Shown here piece by piece: positions 1 to 9,147 of a stretch of DNA of 64,000 nt (the stretch's first letter is position 1; every line of letters begins with the position of its first letter). Location of the stretch: contig NZ_PXNS01000001.1 in the NCBI RefSeq assembly GCF_003045775.1, positions 620,001-684,000 of the forward strand, in the 5' to 3' direction. This DNA comes from Halomonas litopenaei. Its GTDB lineage: Bacteria > Pseudomonadota > Gammaproteobacteria > Pseudomonadales > Halomonadaceae. The position numbers were made by a program, and so were the translations under genes. The notes under the pieces are model-generated. The model did no database searches. It was given only the letters and a program-made list of their open reading frames with translations, and was not told the origin of the DNA.

Positions 1-1
1 G

Positions 2-982
2 GTCCATGCACTCGAGGCTGCCGGTGAGCACGCCCGAGGCGCCACCGCTTACGTGACGCTGGAACCCTGCTCTCACCAGGGGCGCACAGGGCCTTGCTGC
101 GATGCCTTGATCAAGGCCGGTGTCGCCAGGGTGGTGGTAGCCATGCAGGATCCCAATCCTCAGGTGGCGGGACGCGGTATCGCACGCCTGCGTGACGCCG
201 GGGTCGAGGTAAGGCTCGGTTGCCTCGAGGCGGACGCCCAGGTATTGAACGCCGGCTTCGTGTCGCGCATGACCCGGGGGCGTCCACGGGTCAGCCTCAA
301 GCTCGCCATGAGCCTCGACGGCCGTACCGCCATGGCCTCCGGCGAGTCCCAGTGGATCACCGGTGCCGAGGCTCGGCGTGACGTCCAGCGGCTGCGGGCT
401 CAGAGCTGCGCCATCCTCACCGGGGTGGATTCGATCATCTTCGACAACTCGCGGCTGACGGTGCGTGCCGATCAGCTCGGGCTCGATGACGCCGAAGTCA
501 TCGCCCGACGCCAGCCGCTTAGGGTCGTGGTGGACTCGCGCCTGCGCATGCCGCTGGCCGCGGCCTGCCTGAGCGAGCCAGGGGAGACGCTGGTGGTCTG
601 CGTCGAGGGCAGCGAATCCCCTCGCAGAGACGCGCTGATGCGCTCCGGCGCGCGGGTGCTGGAGATGCCTGCAGGCGACGACGGCCGCGTCGATCTTGGC
701 GCGCTGCTCAAGTGGCTCGGTGACGAGGGCGGCTGCAACGAGCTGTTGGTGGAGACCGGCGCGACCCTGGCAGGTGCCTTGATGGATGCCTGTCTGGTGG
801 ACGAGTTGCGTCTTTACATGGCGCCGACCCTGCTCGGCTCCGACGCGCGCGGGCTGATGGCGTTGTCGGGCATCGAACGCATGGCCGAGCAGCGGCCTCT
901 GGAAATTCTCGATATCCGTGCCCTCGGCAAGGACTGGCGTATTCTGGCGCGCCCGGCGCTGGCCGCCTGCGCCGAGCACTGA
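2..982 (+). CDS. ribD: Bifunctional riboflavin biosynthesis deaminase/reductase RibD (5' truncated)
   Basis: RibD deaminates the pyrimidine product of GTP cyclohydrolase II and then reduces its ribosyl side chain, two early cytoplasmic steps of riboflavin synthesis. The reading frame is open to the window edge (first full codon at base 2), so the N-terminal part, with the zinc-binding HAE motif, lies outside. What remains of the deaminase domain shows TLEPCSHQGRTGPC, which holds the two zinc cysteines. The reductase domain follows from about LKLAMSLDGRTAM to the stop and includes the LLVETGATLAG segment. It heads the operon ribD-ribBA-ribH-nusB-thiL-pgpA. A GTG at 53 could be mistaken for a start but lies inside the conserved domain. 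Confidence 0.95.
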   Translation, partial: VHALEAAGEHARGATAYVTLEPCSHQGRTGPCCDALIKAGVARVVVAMQDPNPQVAGRGIARLRDAGVEVRLGCLEADAQVLNAGFVSRMTRGRPRVSLKLAMSLDGRTAMASGESQWITGAEARRDVQRLRAQSCAILTGVDSIIFDNSRLTVRADQLGLDDAEVIARRQPLRVVVDSRLRMPLAAACLSEPGETLVVCVEGSESPRRDALMRSGARVLEMPAGDDGRVDLGALLKWLGDEGGCNELLVETGATLAGALMDACLVDELRLYMAPTLLGSDARGLMALSGIERMAEQRPLEILDIRALGKDWRILARPALAACAEH

Positions 983-1023
983 CCCGACGAAAGTCACCGG
1001 TGCCCGGGATCGTAGTAGCGGGG

Positions 1024-1125
1024 CTTCATATAAGCGGCGCCCGACGCGGAGTCGCAGTGGCCGATCTTGATATAAGCGGCGCCCGACGCCCTGTCTGGTC
1101 TTTGTCTTTGACTGGCGCCCGACGC
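1024..1125 (+). repeat. Direct repeats between ribD and ribBA
   Basis: Two 24-bp copies, identical except for one base (CTT[C/G]ATATAAGCGGCGCCC followed by GACGC), lie at 1024-1047 and 1066-1089, a period of 42 bp. A third, shorter copy of the core GGCGCCCGACGC lies at 1114-1125. The 213-bp gap has no plausible ORF and I see no FMN riboswitch consensus in it. In many gammaproteobacteria riboflavin synthase (ribE/ribC) occupies this place. Function unknown. Confidence 0.8.
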
Positions 1126-1195
1126 CGCGCCACGGTACCCTGACGCGGTTTCTGGCCGCCGTCGCGAGTGGCCATTTTAGATCCAGGGAGCATAC

Positions 1196-2341
1196 ATGTC
1201 GCAGTCTTCCAGCGGGGGCCTGGCCCCTATTGCCGAACTCGTCGAGGATATCCGCCAGGGCCGCATGGTGATCCTGATGGACGACGAGGATCGGGAAAAC
1301 GAAGGTGACATCATCATGGCCGCCGAGAAGGTCGAGGCCTGGCACATCAACTTCATGGCGGTTCACGCCCGTGGTCTGATCTGCATGCCGATGACCCGGG
1401 AGCGCTGCGAACAGCTCAAGCTGCCGCTGATGGTGCAGGACAATGGCTCCGGTTTCGGTACCAAGTTCACCCTGTCCATCGAGGCCGCCGAAGGCGTCAG
1501 CACCGGCATCTCCGCTGCTGACCGCGCACGCACGGTGCAGGCCGCCAGCGCGCGCAATGCCAAGGCAGAAGACATCGTCCAGCCCGGCCACATCTTTCCG
1601 CTGATGGCCGAGCCCGGCGGCGTGCTCAGGCGCGCCGGCCACACCGAGGCGGCCTGCGATCTGGCCGCCCTGGCCGGTTGTGATCCCAGCGGTGTGATCT
1701 GCGAGATCATGAACGACGATGGCAGCATGGCCCGACGTCCTGAGCTCGAGCGCTTCGCCGAGACCCACGGGATCAAGATGGGCACCATCGCCGACCTGAT
1801 CCACTACCGGATCCACAACGAGCAGACGGTAGAAGAGGTCGAGCGACTGCCGGTGACCACCGCCTACGGTGAGCTGACCGCCCACGTCTTTCTCGACCGC
1901 ACCCACAAGGTGCACCACCTGGCGCTGGTGAAGGGCTCGCCGAGTCCGGACAGCGTGACCACGGTGCGGGTGCATCTGGCCAACGAGATGCGTGACCTGA
2001 TGTGCCTGGTCAAGGGCGAGGACGCCTCCTGGCGCGCCCACCAGGCGCTGGAAGAGGTGGCGCGGGCCGAGCAGGGTGTCTTCGTGCTGCTCGATGACAT
2101 GCGTCCGCATCAGGACCTCAACGATATGCTGCAGGTGTTCCTGGAGCGCCGCCGCACCGCTCGCGGCAGCGAGTCCGACGGCGCCGGCAACTACCTGACC
2201 ATCGGAACCGGCTCCCAGATCCTGCGCGAGCTCGGTGTCGGCAGGATGCGTCTGCTGAGCTCACCGTGGAAGTTCTCCGCGCTGTCGGGTTTTGATCTCG
2301 AGGTGGTGGACATCGTCTCGCCAGGTGATATCAGCGGTTGA
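1196..2341 (+). CDS. ribBA: 3,4-dihydroxy-2-butanone 4-phosphate synthase with degenerate GTP cyclohydrolase II domain
   Basis: The N-terminal domain (about residues 8-205) is a DHBP synthase that makes the four-carbon precursor of lumazine from ribulose 5-phosphate; the acidic motif [10 protein letters not shown] sits near residue 30. The C-terminal domain (about 215-375) aligns with GTP cyclohydrolase II by its flanking patterns ([20 protein letters not shown]), but the zinc-binding cysteines of the usual CLTGD/RCDC stretch are absent and the RQEGRGIGL loop reads [11 protein letters not shown]. The second activity is therefore probably lost, as in the proteobacterial variant called RibBX, and a separate ribA would be required. 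The start is ATG at 1196, with AGGGAG five bases upstream. Length 381 aa. Confidence 0.93.
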   Translation: MSQSSSGGLAPIAELVEDIRQGRMVILMDDEDRENEGDIIMAAEKVEAWHINFMAVHARGLICMPMTRERCEQLKLPLMVQDNGSGFGTKFTLSIEAAEGVSTGISAADRARTVQAASARNAKAEDIVQPGHIFPLMAEPGGVLRRAGHTEAACDLAALAGCDPSGVICEIMNDDGSMARRPELERFAETHGIKMGTIADLIHYRIHNEQTVEEVERLPVTTAYGELTAHVFLDRTHKVHHLALVKGSPSPDSVTTVRVHLANEMRDLMCLVKGEDASWRAHQALEEVARAEQGVFVLLDDMRPHQDLNDMLQVFLERRRTARGSESDGAGNYLTIGTGSQILRELGVGRMRLLSSPWKFSALSGFDLEVVDIVSPGDISG

Positions 2342-2462
2342 TTCACGCCGGGCGAGGCAGTAATGCTGGCGTCCGGTGTTTCGGTTTTTACCAGGGGACA
2401 GGCCCTTTGACAGGGTCACCCCGACTACCGGCCCCAGGCCGGTACATTCAGGAAGATTCAAG

Positions 2463-2960
2463 ATGCAACCTATTTCCCAAGTCGAAGGCAGCTTCGTCGA
2501 CGTCCAGGGCCGCTACGTGATCGTCGTGGGCCGCTTCAATCACCATGTGGTAGATAGCCTGGTCGAGGGCGCGGTGGACAGCCTGGTGCGCCACGGGGTG
2601 GACATGGAGATGATCGACATCGTCCACGTCCCGGGCGCCTGGGAACTGCCGCTGGCGGTCAAGCGTGTGCTCGCGGTGGCGCGTCCCGACGCCGTGGTCG
2701 CGCTCGGCGCGGTCATTCGCGGCGGTACCCCGCACTTCGAGCACGTGGCCGGCGAGTGCAATTCCGCGCTGTCGCGGCTGCAGCTGGAGTTCGATACCCC
2801 GGTGGCCAACGGTGTGCTGACGGTCAACTCCATCGAGCAGGCCATCGAGCGGGCCGGCACCAAGGCCGGCAACAAGGGCGTCGAAGCCGCCATGGCCGCC
2901 ATGGAGATGGTGTCGCTGCTGCGTCATTTTGGTGACGATGCCGAGGAGACCCCCGCATGA
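2463..2960 (+). CDS. ribH: 6,7-dimethyl-8-ribityllumazine synthase
   Basis: RibH condenses the butanone phosphate from the upstream synthase with the ribityl-pyrimidine to give lumazine, the direct substrate of riboflavin synthase. It is 165 aa, about family length. The conserved [17 protein letters not shown] stretch with its catalytic histidine is present, as is the NRF-like pattern [15 protein letters not shown] near the N-terminus. I chose ATG 2463 because AGGAAG lies seven bases upstream and the family begins close to this point. An in-frame extension back to 2376 shows no family similarity. The stop overlaps the nusB start (ATGA, 2957-2960), which implies translational coupling. Confidence 0.96.
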   Translation: MQPISQVEGSFVDVQGRYVIVVGRFNHHVVDSLVEGAVDSLVRHGVDMEMIDIVHVPGAWELPLAVKRVLAVARPDAVVALGAVIRGGTPHFEHVAGECNSALSRLQLEFDTPVANGVLTVNSIEQAIERAGTKAGNKGVEAAMAAMEMVSLLRHFGDDAEETPA

Positions 2961-3457
2961 GCCGCGAACAGCGTGCGCCCAGCAAGGCCCAGCAGTCTCG
3001 CCGTGCGGCTCGCGAGCTGGCGGTGCAGGGACTTTATCAGTGGCAGATGACCGACAAGTCCATCACTGCGGTCGAGGCCGAATTTCGCAGCCAGGTGCCC
3101 GATGACGACCTGGAGGTGCACGAGAACTGGCTCAAGGTCATGGAAATCGCCGATCTGGCGCTGTTCCATGAGCTACTGCACAACGTCGCACGCTACCGCA
3201 AGGAGCTCGACGCCTCCATCTCGCCGCTGCTGGACCGCCGCCTCGAGGACATCGACCCGATCGAGCTGGCGATCCTGCGCCTTGGAGCCTACGAGCTGTC
3301 CAAGCGTCTGGAGGTCCCTTATCGGGCGGTGATCAACGAAGGGGTCGAGCTGGCCAAGTCCTTTGGCGCCACCGATGGCCACAAGTACATCAACAGCATT
3401 CTCGACAAGCTGGCCATCAAGCTCAGAAGCGCCGAGGTCAGTGCCCGTCGCCGCTGA
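2957..3457 (+). CDS. nusB: Transcription antitermination factor NusB
   Basis: NusB binds boxA RNA together with NusE (ribosomal protein S10) and prevents premature termination in rRNA operons. The 166-aa product carries the Arg-rich RNA-binding helix near the N-terminus ([19 protein letters not shown]) and the C-terminal family signature [16 protein letters not shown]. It is somewhat longer than the E. coli protein because of short basic ends. It overlaps ribH by four bases and precedes thiL, the usual gammaproteobacterial order ribH-nusB-thiL. Confidence 0.96.
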   Translation: MSREQRAPSKAQQSRRAARELAVQGLYQWQMTDKSITAVEAEFRSQVPDDDLEVHENWLKVMEIADLALFHELLHNVARYRKELDASISPLLDRRLEDIDPIELAILRLGAYELSKRLEVPYRAVINEGVELAKSFGATDGHKYINSILDKLAIKLRSAEVSARRR

Positions 3458-3469
3458 AGGTCGCGCCTG

Positions 3470-4429
3470 ATGTACGGAGAATTCGAACTCATCGAGCGCT
3501 GGCTGGCACCCACGACGGGCGAGCCCGGCAAGGCCTCCGGCGTCTCGCTCGGGGTGGGTGACGATGCCTGCCTGATGCGCCCTGCGCCAGCGCACGAACT
3601 GGTGGTCAGCGTCGACACGTCGGTGGAAGGGCAGCATTTTCCCGAAGACGCACCGCCGCAGGCGCTGGGGCATCGCGCCCTGGCGGTGAGCCTGAGTGAT
3701 CTGGCCGCCATGGGCGCGCAGCCGCGCTGGTGTCTGATGGCGCTGACGTTGCCCGAGGTGGAAGAGCAGTGGGTGGCAAAGTTCGCCCAGGGCTTCCATG
3801 CTGTGTGCGACGAGGCGGACATGACCCTGGTCGGGGGCGACGTCACCCGGGGCCAACGCGCCGTCAGCGTCACCGTGATGGGTGAGGTACCCACGGGCGA
3901 GGCGCTGCGTCGCGACGGTGCCCGCGCCGGCGACGTGCTGGCGGTCACCGGTGCGCTGGGTGGCGGCGCCGGGGGACTGGCGGCCTGGTACGAGGGTCAG
4001 CGAGATCTCGAGTCACCGCTGCTTGCCCGCTACCTGTTGCCCCAGGCGCGCTGGCAGGCAGGTCTGGCGCTGCGGGGACTGGCCAGCGCGGCCATCGACG
4101 TCTCCGACGGCTTGCTTGCCGACCTTGGTCACCTGCTGAAAGCCAGCGGTGTCGGGGCGCGTCTTGACGCCGAAGCGCTGCCTCTGGCCGAAGGGCTCGT
4201 AGAGGCCCTCGGCACCGAGGCGGCCCGAGAGGCCGCCCTGACCGGCGGCGACGACTACGAGCTGGTCGTGGCGCTGCCGTCGGCGGCGTTCGATCGGGCC
4301 CGCCTGGCACTGGCGGAACTGGGGCTCGCCTTCGTTGCCATCGGCCAGGTCACCGCGTCGCCGGGGATACAAGGGGTGAATGCCTCTTCGCTGCCGGGGT
4401 GGCAACATTTCCACGGAGGGACATCGTGA
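3470..4429 (+). CDS. thiL: Thiamine-monophosphate kinase
   Basis: ThiL phosphorylates thiamine monophosphate to thiamine pyrophosphate with ATP, the last step of cofactor synthesis. The 319-aa sequence shows the PurM/ThiL-type metal and nucleotide motifs: GVGDDACLM near residue 26, VVSVDTSVEGQHF, a GGDVTRG segment, and ISDGL-like VSDGLLADLGHLL, followed by GGDDYELVVALP. It starts with ATG at 3470, twelve bases after nusB. Its stop overlaps the GTG start of pgpA. Confidence 0.95.
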   Translation: MYGEFELIERWLAPTTGEPGKASGVSLGVGDDACLMRPAPAHELVVSVDTSVEGQHFPEDAPPQALGHRALAVSLSDLAAMGAQPRWCLMALTLPEVEEQWVAKFAQGFHAVCDEADMTLVGGDVTRGQRAVSVTVMGEVPTGEALRRDGARAGDVLAVTGALGGGAGGLAAWYEGQRDLESPLLARYLLPQARWQAGLALRGLASAAIDVSDGLLADLGHLLKASGVGARLDAEALPLAEGLVEALGTEAAREAALTGGDDYELVVALPSAAFDRARLALAELGLAFVAIGQVTASPGIQGVNASSLPGWQHFHGGTS

Positions 4430-4899
4430 ACAAAGCACCGGCTAGCGTGTGGCGTCGACCGACCCATTTTCTTGCCTTCGGGCTGGGCAGCGGGGCGGCG
4501 CCCTTTGCCCCGGGGACCTTCGGGACCCTGGCGGCCATTCCCTTCTACTGGCTGTTGTCCGAGCTGACCCTGGGCTGGTACCTGGTGATGATCGCCATCA
4601 CCTTCGTCTGGGGTGTCTGGCTGTGCGACAAGACGTCCCGGGACCTCGGCGTGCACGACCACTCCGGTATCGTCTGGGACGAGTTTGTCGGCTACTGGCT
4701 GACCATGGCGGCGGTGCCCTTTTCGTGGGAAGCGGCGCTGTGGGGCTTCGTTGTCTTTCGCGTATTCGACGTGATCAAGCCCTGGCCCATCCGCTGGGCC
4801 GATCGTCGCGTCGCCGGCGGCTTCGGCATCATGGTCGATGATGTCATGGCCGGCGTTTACTCCTGGTGCACCATGCACCTGTGGTTCTGGCTACACTGA
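4426..4899 (+). CDS. pgpA: Phosphatidylglycerophosphatase A
   Basis: PgpA dephosphorylates phosphatidylglycerol phosphate in the inner membrane to make phosphatidylglycerol. The 157-aa protein has the family motifs GSGAAPFAPGTFGTLAA, WDEFVGYW, FRVFDVIKPWPIRW and GGFGIMVDDVMAG, and three to four hydrophobic helices. I place the start at GTG 4426, which overlaps the thiL stop as GTGA and has GGAGGG five bases upstream (4415-4420). An upstream in-frame GTG at 4399 has no such site. Confidence 0.94.
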   Translation: MNKAPASVWRRPTHFLAFGLGSGAAPFAPGTFGTLAAIPFYWLLSELTLGWYLVMIAITFVWGVWLCDKTSRDLGVHDHSGIVWDEFVGYWLTMAAVPFSWEAALWGFVVFRVFDVIKPWPIRWADRRVAGGFGIMVDDVMAGVYSWCTMHLWFWLH

Positions 4900-4958
4900 A
4901 CAGCGTATCGTCACGCCGACGGGGGCAGGGAGGCTCCTCTCGGCAGAGAGGGCAAGGA

Positions 4959-6215
4959 ATGCGCAAGGAACGATGGATCGTACCGGTGGTGGTGGTGCTG
5001 GCGCTGGCCTGGGCGGTGGCCCAATATATCGCCAGTCTGCTGTTCGAGCGCGAACTGGAGAGGGCGCTTGCCGATCTCGAGGCGCGCGGTGACCTGCGAA
5101 TCTCGCGCGACGACGTGGAGCAGGGCTGGCTGCGTTCCTCCGGCGTGTTGCATGTGGCTCCCCTGATCGGTCACGCCTGGCATCTTGCGATTCCCTATGA
5201 GGCACGCCACGGCGTACTCGATACCAGCGTCTTTGGCCGGCTCGACGTACACGTCGGCGACGCCGACCGGCGCCTGTTCGGTGATGCCATGCCGGCAAGC
5301 CCGCCCCGCTGGGAAGCTCACTACCGCACCCTGGGGGGCACGCTGCAGGGGGAGTTGCGGCTGGCACCATTTCTCATCAGTCAGTCGCCGTCCGGTGAAG
5401 CGCCTCGCTCGCTGCAATTCTCCGGTGGACGTATCGCCTTTGACGGAGTCTATGGCGACTGGCGCACCCAGGTGCTGCTGGAGGCGATCGAGTTGCGCGA
5501 TGGAGACGCGGTGCTGGAAATCGGCCCGCTCCATCACGAAAGCCGTTACGCCTATACCCCCGGGGCCCTGCACTTCACCCAGCAGGACAAGCTGACCCTG
5601 GACGCCGTCAGTCTGCGTCACCCTCAGGTCAACCTGGATGGCACCGAACTGGTGCTCGAGGCCCGCACCCTGCTGGATGACAGCGAGCTGAGGCTGCAGA
5701 GCACCTTGACCATCGGTGAGGTGCGCTCCGGCGACGACATGCTGGTGGACGGCGAGGTCAGTCTGGAGTTGTCTCGCATCAACGCCGAGGCGCTGCGTTC
5801 GGTGGTGGCCCTGGCGCGTCACAAGACCGCGCTAGGCACCGTCTCGCTCGAGGACGCCGAGGCCTACTCGGCGATGGATCGCGCCCTGGCCCAGTTGCTC
5901 AAGGACTCACCGCGTCTGGATCTGAAGGACGTGGATCTCGACAGCCCCATGCTGGGACTGAGTCTAAAGGGCGAGGGCGTGCTGGTGCTGGACCCCCGAG
6001 ATCTTGCGTCGCTGAGCCTGCTGTCGCTGGATCGCCCCGAGATGCGCGAGCGCTTTCGCCAGCGCCTGGACGGAGACTTCGAATGGCGTGATCCGCCGGC
6101 CGTGGTCGCGCTGTGGCTGGGGTTGCCGCTGGATACCTCGATGCTGGGCATCGACGTGGTCAAGGGGCGACTGCGGGTCAACGGACGTCCGTTACCACCG
6201 CTGCTGGGTGGTTGA
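4959..6215 (+). CDS. DUF945 (YdgA-like) family protein
   Basis: This 418-aa protein begins with a short basic segment (MRKERW) and one hydrophobic helix (IVPVVVVLALAWAVAQYIASLLF), then continues as a large extracytoplasmic domain with alternating beta-type patterns. This matches the DUF945/YdgA family, anchored in the inner membrane and facing the periplasm; its role is not settled. ATG 4959 is supported by GAGAGGG six bases upstream. A longer frame back to 4866 overlaps pgpA and has no family character. It follows pgpA by 59 bases and may be the last gene of the operon. Confidence 0.7.
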   Translation: MRKERWIVPVVVVLALAWAVAQYIASLLFERELERALADLEARGDLRISRDDVEQGWLRSSGVLHVAPLIGHAWHLAIPYEARHGVLDTSVFGRLDVHVGDADRRLFGDAMPASPPRWEAHYRTLGGTLQGELRLAPFLISQSPSGEAPRSLQFSGGRIAFDGVYGDWRTQVLLEAIELRDGDAVLEIGPLHHESRYAYTPGALHFTQQDKLTLDAVSLRHPQVNLDGTELVLEARTLLDDSELRLQSTLTIGEVRSGDDMLVDGEVSLELSRINAEALRSVVALARHKTALGTVSLEDAEAYSAMDRALAQLLKDSPRLDLKDVDLDSPMLGLSLKGEGVLVLDPRDLASLSLLSLDRPEMRERFRQRLDGDFEWRDPPAVVALWLGLPLDTSMLGIDVVKGRLRVNGRPLPPLLGG

Positions 6216-6332
6216 GCGGACTCCGTTCACACCGTCAGAAGAGCCACCAGATTCCTGTCCTCTGAATTCCCTCCCGGCCGGGCCCGGCAGCGTCCCCGAT
6301 GGCGTCACTCTGCTGCTATCCTCCTGTCACGC

Positions 6333-6360
6333 CTTGAACTTGGTCGTGGTCGCCCGCATT
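6333..6360 (+). promoter_or_regulatory. Candidate sigma-32 (heat-shock) promoter of lon
   Basis: CTTGAAC (6333-6339), a 13-bp spacer, then CCCGCATT (6353-6360) resemble the RpoH consensus CTTGAAA-N13-15-CCCCATNT with few mismatches. Transcription would begin near 6367, about 43 bases before the lon start. Lon is a classical RpoH target in E. coli, which fits. Confidence 0.6.
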
Positions 6361-6409
6361 GCTGATACCCAGACGGGCAAGACGCCCCCTACTTCAGGAT
6401 GAGGACACC

Positions 6410-8857
6410 ATGAGCGATGATCGCGATCCCCGGTCCGACGATCTGGACTGGATTCCCATGAGTGGCGACGCCGAAGACGGAACCGCGGACGGCCTGGCCG
6501 ATGGCGAGCAGGTCCAGGGCCATGCGGTGATTCCTGCCAGCGCCTCGCTGCCGGAACGGCTTTACCTGTTGCCGATTCACAATCGTCCCTTCTTTCCCGC
6601 CCAGGTGCAGCCGCTGGTGATCAACCGCGAACGCTGGTCCGAGACCATCGAGCGGGTCGCCAATACGCCCCATGACACCGTCGGTCTCGCCTTCGTCGGA
6701 GAGGCCGGTGTCGAGGAGCTGTCCTACGAGGACTTTCCGACCATCGGCACCGCGGTCAAGGCCCACAAGCTGCAGGGCGAGGACAACCAGATCCAGTTCA
6801 TCGCCCAGGGCGTGCGACGCTTCAAGATCGAGCGCTGGCTGTCGCGCACCCCGCCGTTTCTGGTCGAGGTGTCCTACCCTCGTGAGCCGGTGGACGCGGA
6901 GGAGGACGAGACCCGCGCCTACGCCATGGCGCTGATCAACGGCATCAAGGAACTGTTGCCGATCAATCCGCTGTACGGCGAGGAACTCAAGCACTACCTC
7001 AATCGCTTCAGTCCCCACGAGCCGGGCCCGTTGACCGACTTCGCCGCCGCCATCACCTCCGCCCAGGGGCAGGAGCTGCAGGACGTGCTCGCCACGCTGC
7101 CGGTGGTGCCGCGGATGCAGAAGGTACTGCCGCTGCTGCGTAAGGAGATCGAGGTAGCGCAGCTGCAGAGCGAGATCAGTGAGCAGGTCAACGCCCAGAT
7201 GCAGGAGCGTCAGCGCGAATTCTTCCTGCGCGAGCAGCTCAAGGTGATCCAGCGCGAGCTGGGCATCTCCAAGGACGACCGTGAAAACGACGTCGACACC
7301 TTCCGCGCGCGCCTCGAGGGCCGCGAGGTGCCCGAGCGGGTGCAGGAACGCATCGACGACGAGCTGGCCAAGCTGTCGGTGCTCGAGACCGGTTCGCCCG
7401 AATATGGCACCACCCGCAACTATCTGGACTGGCTGACGGCCATGCCCTGGGGCCAGCGCAGCCAGGACCAGCTGGACCTGGCCCACGCCAGACAGGTACT
7501 CGACCGCGACCATGACGGACTCACCGACGTCAAGGAGCGGATCGTCGAGTTCCTCGCCGAGGGCACCTTCAAGGGTGACGTGGGGGGCTCCATCGTGCTG
7601 CTGGTGGGACCACCAGGTGTCGGCAAGACCTCCATCGGTCGCTCCATCGCCGAGGCGCTCGGCCGTGAGTTCTATCGCTTCTCGGTGGGTGGCATGCGCG
7701 ACGAGGCCGAGATCAAGGGCCACCGGCGCACCTACGTCGGCGCCATGCCCGGCAAGCTGGTCCAGGCGCTCAAGGAGGTCGAGGTCGAGAACCCGGTGAT
7801 CATGCTCGACGAGATCGACAAGATGGGCCAGTCCTTCCAGGGCGATCCGGCCTCGGCCTTGCTCGAGGTGCTGGACCCGGAGCAGAACGTCGACTTCCTC
7901 GACCACTACCTGGACGTGCGTCTGGATCTGTCCAAGGTGCTGTTCGTGTGCACCGCCAATACCCTGGATTCCATCCCGCCGGCGTTGCTCGACCGTATGG
8001 AGCAGATTCGCCTGTCGGGCTACATCGCCGAAGAGAAGCAGGCCATCGCCAGGAACCACCTCTGGCCCAAGCTGCTCAAGCGCGACAACATCCCCAAAAA
8101 GCGTATCAATCTGACCGCCGCAGCCCTGCGCCAGGTGGTCGAGGGCTACGCCAGGGAGGCCGGTGTCAGGCAACTGGAGAAACAGCTGCACCGGATCGTG
8201 CGCAAGGCCGCCGTCAAGCTTCTGGAGAACGACCAGGCGACGGTCAAGGTCTCGCTCAAGAACCTCGAGGAATTCCTCGGCGCCCCACTGTTCCGCAAGG
8301 AAAAGGTGATGAAAGGGCAGGGCGTGGTCACCGGCCTGGCCTGGACCTCCATGGGCGGTGCCACCCTGTCCATCGAGGCCGGCAAGGTGCACGGGCTGGA
8401 TCGCGGCTTCAAGCTCACCGGCCAATTGGGCGACGTGATGAAGGAGTCGGCCAACATCGCCTACAGCTATGTTCAGGGGCACCTGACCGAGTACGGCGCC
8501 GATGCCGGCTTCTTCGATGCCTCCTTTGTTCACCTGCACGTGCCCGAAGGCGCCACCCCCAAGGATGGCCCCTCGGCGGGGGTGACCATGACCACGGCGC
8601 TGCTGTCACTGGCGCGTCATCAGTCCATCGAGCGCAACCTGGCGATGACAGGCGAGCTGACGCTGACCGGACAGGTGCTGCCGGTGGGGGGGATCCGCGA
8701 GAAGGTCATCGCCGCGCGCCGCAGCGATATCTTCGAGGTGATCCTGCCCGAGGCCAATCGGCGCGACTATGACGAACTGCCGGAGTACCTCAAGGACGGC
8801 ATGACCGTGCATTTCGCCAATCGCTACAAGGACGTCGCCAAGGTGGTATTTGGCTAA
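6410..8857 (+). CDS. lon: ATP-dependent Lon-type serine protease
   Basis: Lon degrades damaged and regulatory proteins in the cytoplasm. The 815-aa protein has the N-terminal substrate domain ([16 protein letters not shown] near residue 45), the AAA+ module with Walker [10 protein letters not shown] near residue 400 and Walker [11 protein letters not shown], and the protease domain with DGPSAG (Ser about 722) and REKVIAARR (Lys about 765). The Ser-Lys spacing of 43 equals that of E. coli Lon. I chose ATG 6410, preceded by GAGG at five bases. The N-terminal wording resembles the second Lon paralogue of Pseudomonas (AsrA) more than the clpX-linked Lon, and no clpPX lies nearby. Paralogue status is inference. 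Confidence 0.95.
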   Translation: MSDDRDPRSDDLDWIPMSGDAEDGTADGLADGEQVQGHAVIPASASLPERLYLLPIHNRPFFPAQVQPLVINRERWSETIERVANTPHDTVGLAFVGEAGVEELSYEDFPTIGTAVKAHKLQGEDNQIQFIAQGVRRFKIERWLSRTPPFLVEVSYPREPVDAEEDETRAYAMALINGIKELLPINPLYGEELKHYLNRFSPHEPGPLTDFAAAITSAQGQELQDVLATLPVVPRMQKVLPLLRKEIEVAQLQSEISEQVNAQMQERQREFFLREQLKVIQRELGISKDDRENDVDTFRARLEGREVPERVQERIDDELAKLSVLETGSPEYGTTRNYLDWLTAMPWGQRSQDQLDLAHARQVLDRDHDGLTDVKERIVEFLAEGTFKGDVGGSIVLLVGPPGVGKTSIGRSIAEALGREFYRFSVGGMRDEAEIKGHRRTYVGAMPGKLVQALKEVEVENPVIMLDEIDKMGQSFQGDPASALLEVLDPEQNVDFLDHYLDVRLDLSKVLFVCTANTLDSIPPALLDRMEQIRLSGYIAEEKQAIARNHLWPKLLKRDNIPKKRINLTAAALRQVVEGYAREAGVRQLEKQLHRIVRKAAVKLLENDQATVKVSLKNLEEFLGAPLFRKEKVMKGQGVVTGLAWTSMGGATLSIEAGKVHGLDRGFKLTGQLGDVMKESANIAYSYVQGHLTEYGADAGFFDASFVHLHVPEGATPKDGPSAGVTMTTALLSLARHQSIERNLAMTGELTLTGQVLPVGGIREKVIAARRSDIFEVILPEANRRDYDELPEYLKDGMTVHFANRYKDVAKVVFG

Positions 8858-8961
8858 CGACGGCACTTCGGCGCATTTCGCCGACCGCTCTCGTCGGCCA
8901 CTGCAGGGATGTCGCCAAGGTGGTGTTCGCCTAACGGCAATATGACGGTGCATTTCGCCGA
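8801..8961 (+). repeat. Decayed tandem copies of the lon 3' end
   Basis: The last codons of lon are partly repeated beyond its stop. The segment ending GTCGCCAAGGTGGTATTTGG plus stop (8831-8860) recurs with few changes at 8908-8937 (GTCGCCAAGGTGGTGTTCGC plus stop), 77 bases later. The preceding motif GCATTTCGCC occurs at 8809, 8873 and 8950, and ATGACSGTGCATTTCGCC at 8801 and 8942. The simplest reading is tandem duplication of the gene end followed by decay. Confidence 0.75.
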
Positions 8962-8987
8962 CAGTGAGCCGTCAAGCCGTTCCGGAT

Positions 8988-9023
8988 CGGGCCCGAGGCC
9001 GCATGACGCGGTTCTCGGGCCCG
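8988..9023 (+). terminator. Hairpin downstream of lon
   Basis: A perfect 10-bp inverted repeat (CGGGCCCGAG 8988-8997 with CTCGGGCCCG 9014-9023) has a 16-base loop and follows the lon repeats. No T-tract follows, so an intrinsic terminator is possible but not certain. Confidence 0.45.
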
Positions 9024-9147
9024 TGGCGTGATGGCCTGTGCAAGGCTAGTCAGTGCCGTCTGTGCGTGACAGAATCGACAGTCTGGACACGCGACACCGC
9101 CCGGTTGCCTTCTGCATCACGGGTGGACGAAAAATGACGAGGATTCC

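Noticed and set aside
983-1195. FMN riboswitch before ribBA
   Set aside because: I looked for the conserved RFN segments and did not find them; the gap is filled by direct repeats.
6389-8539. 716-codon open frame on the minus strand opposite lon
   Set aside because: It is a shadow created by high GC at third codon positions. Composition is His/Leu/Gln/Gly-rich without any motif, while the plus strand is unmistakably Lon. Similar shadows lie opposite ilvD, ptsP, the sulfatase and the efflux genes.
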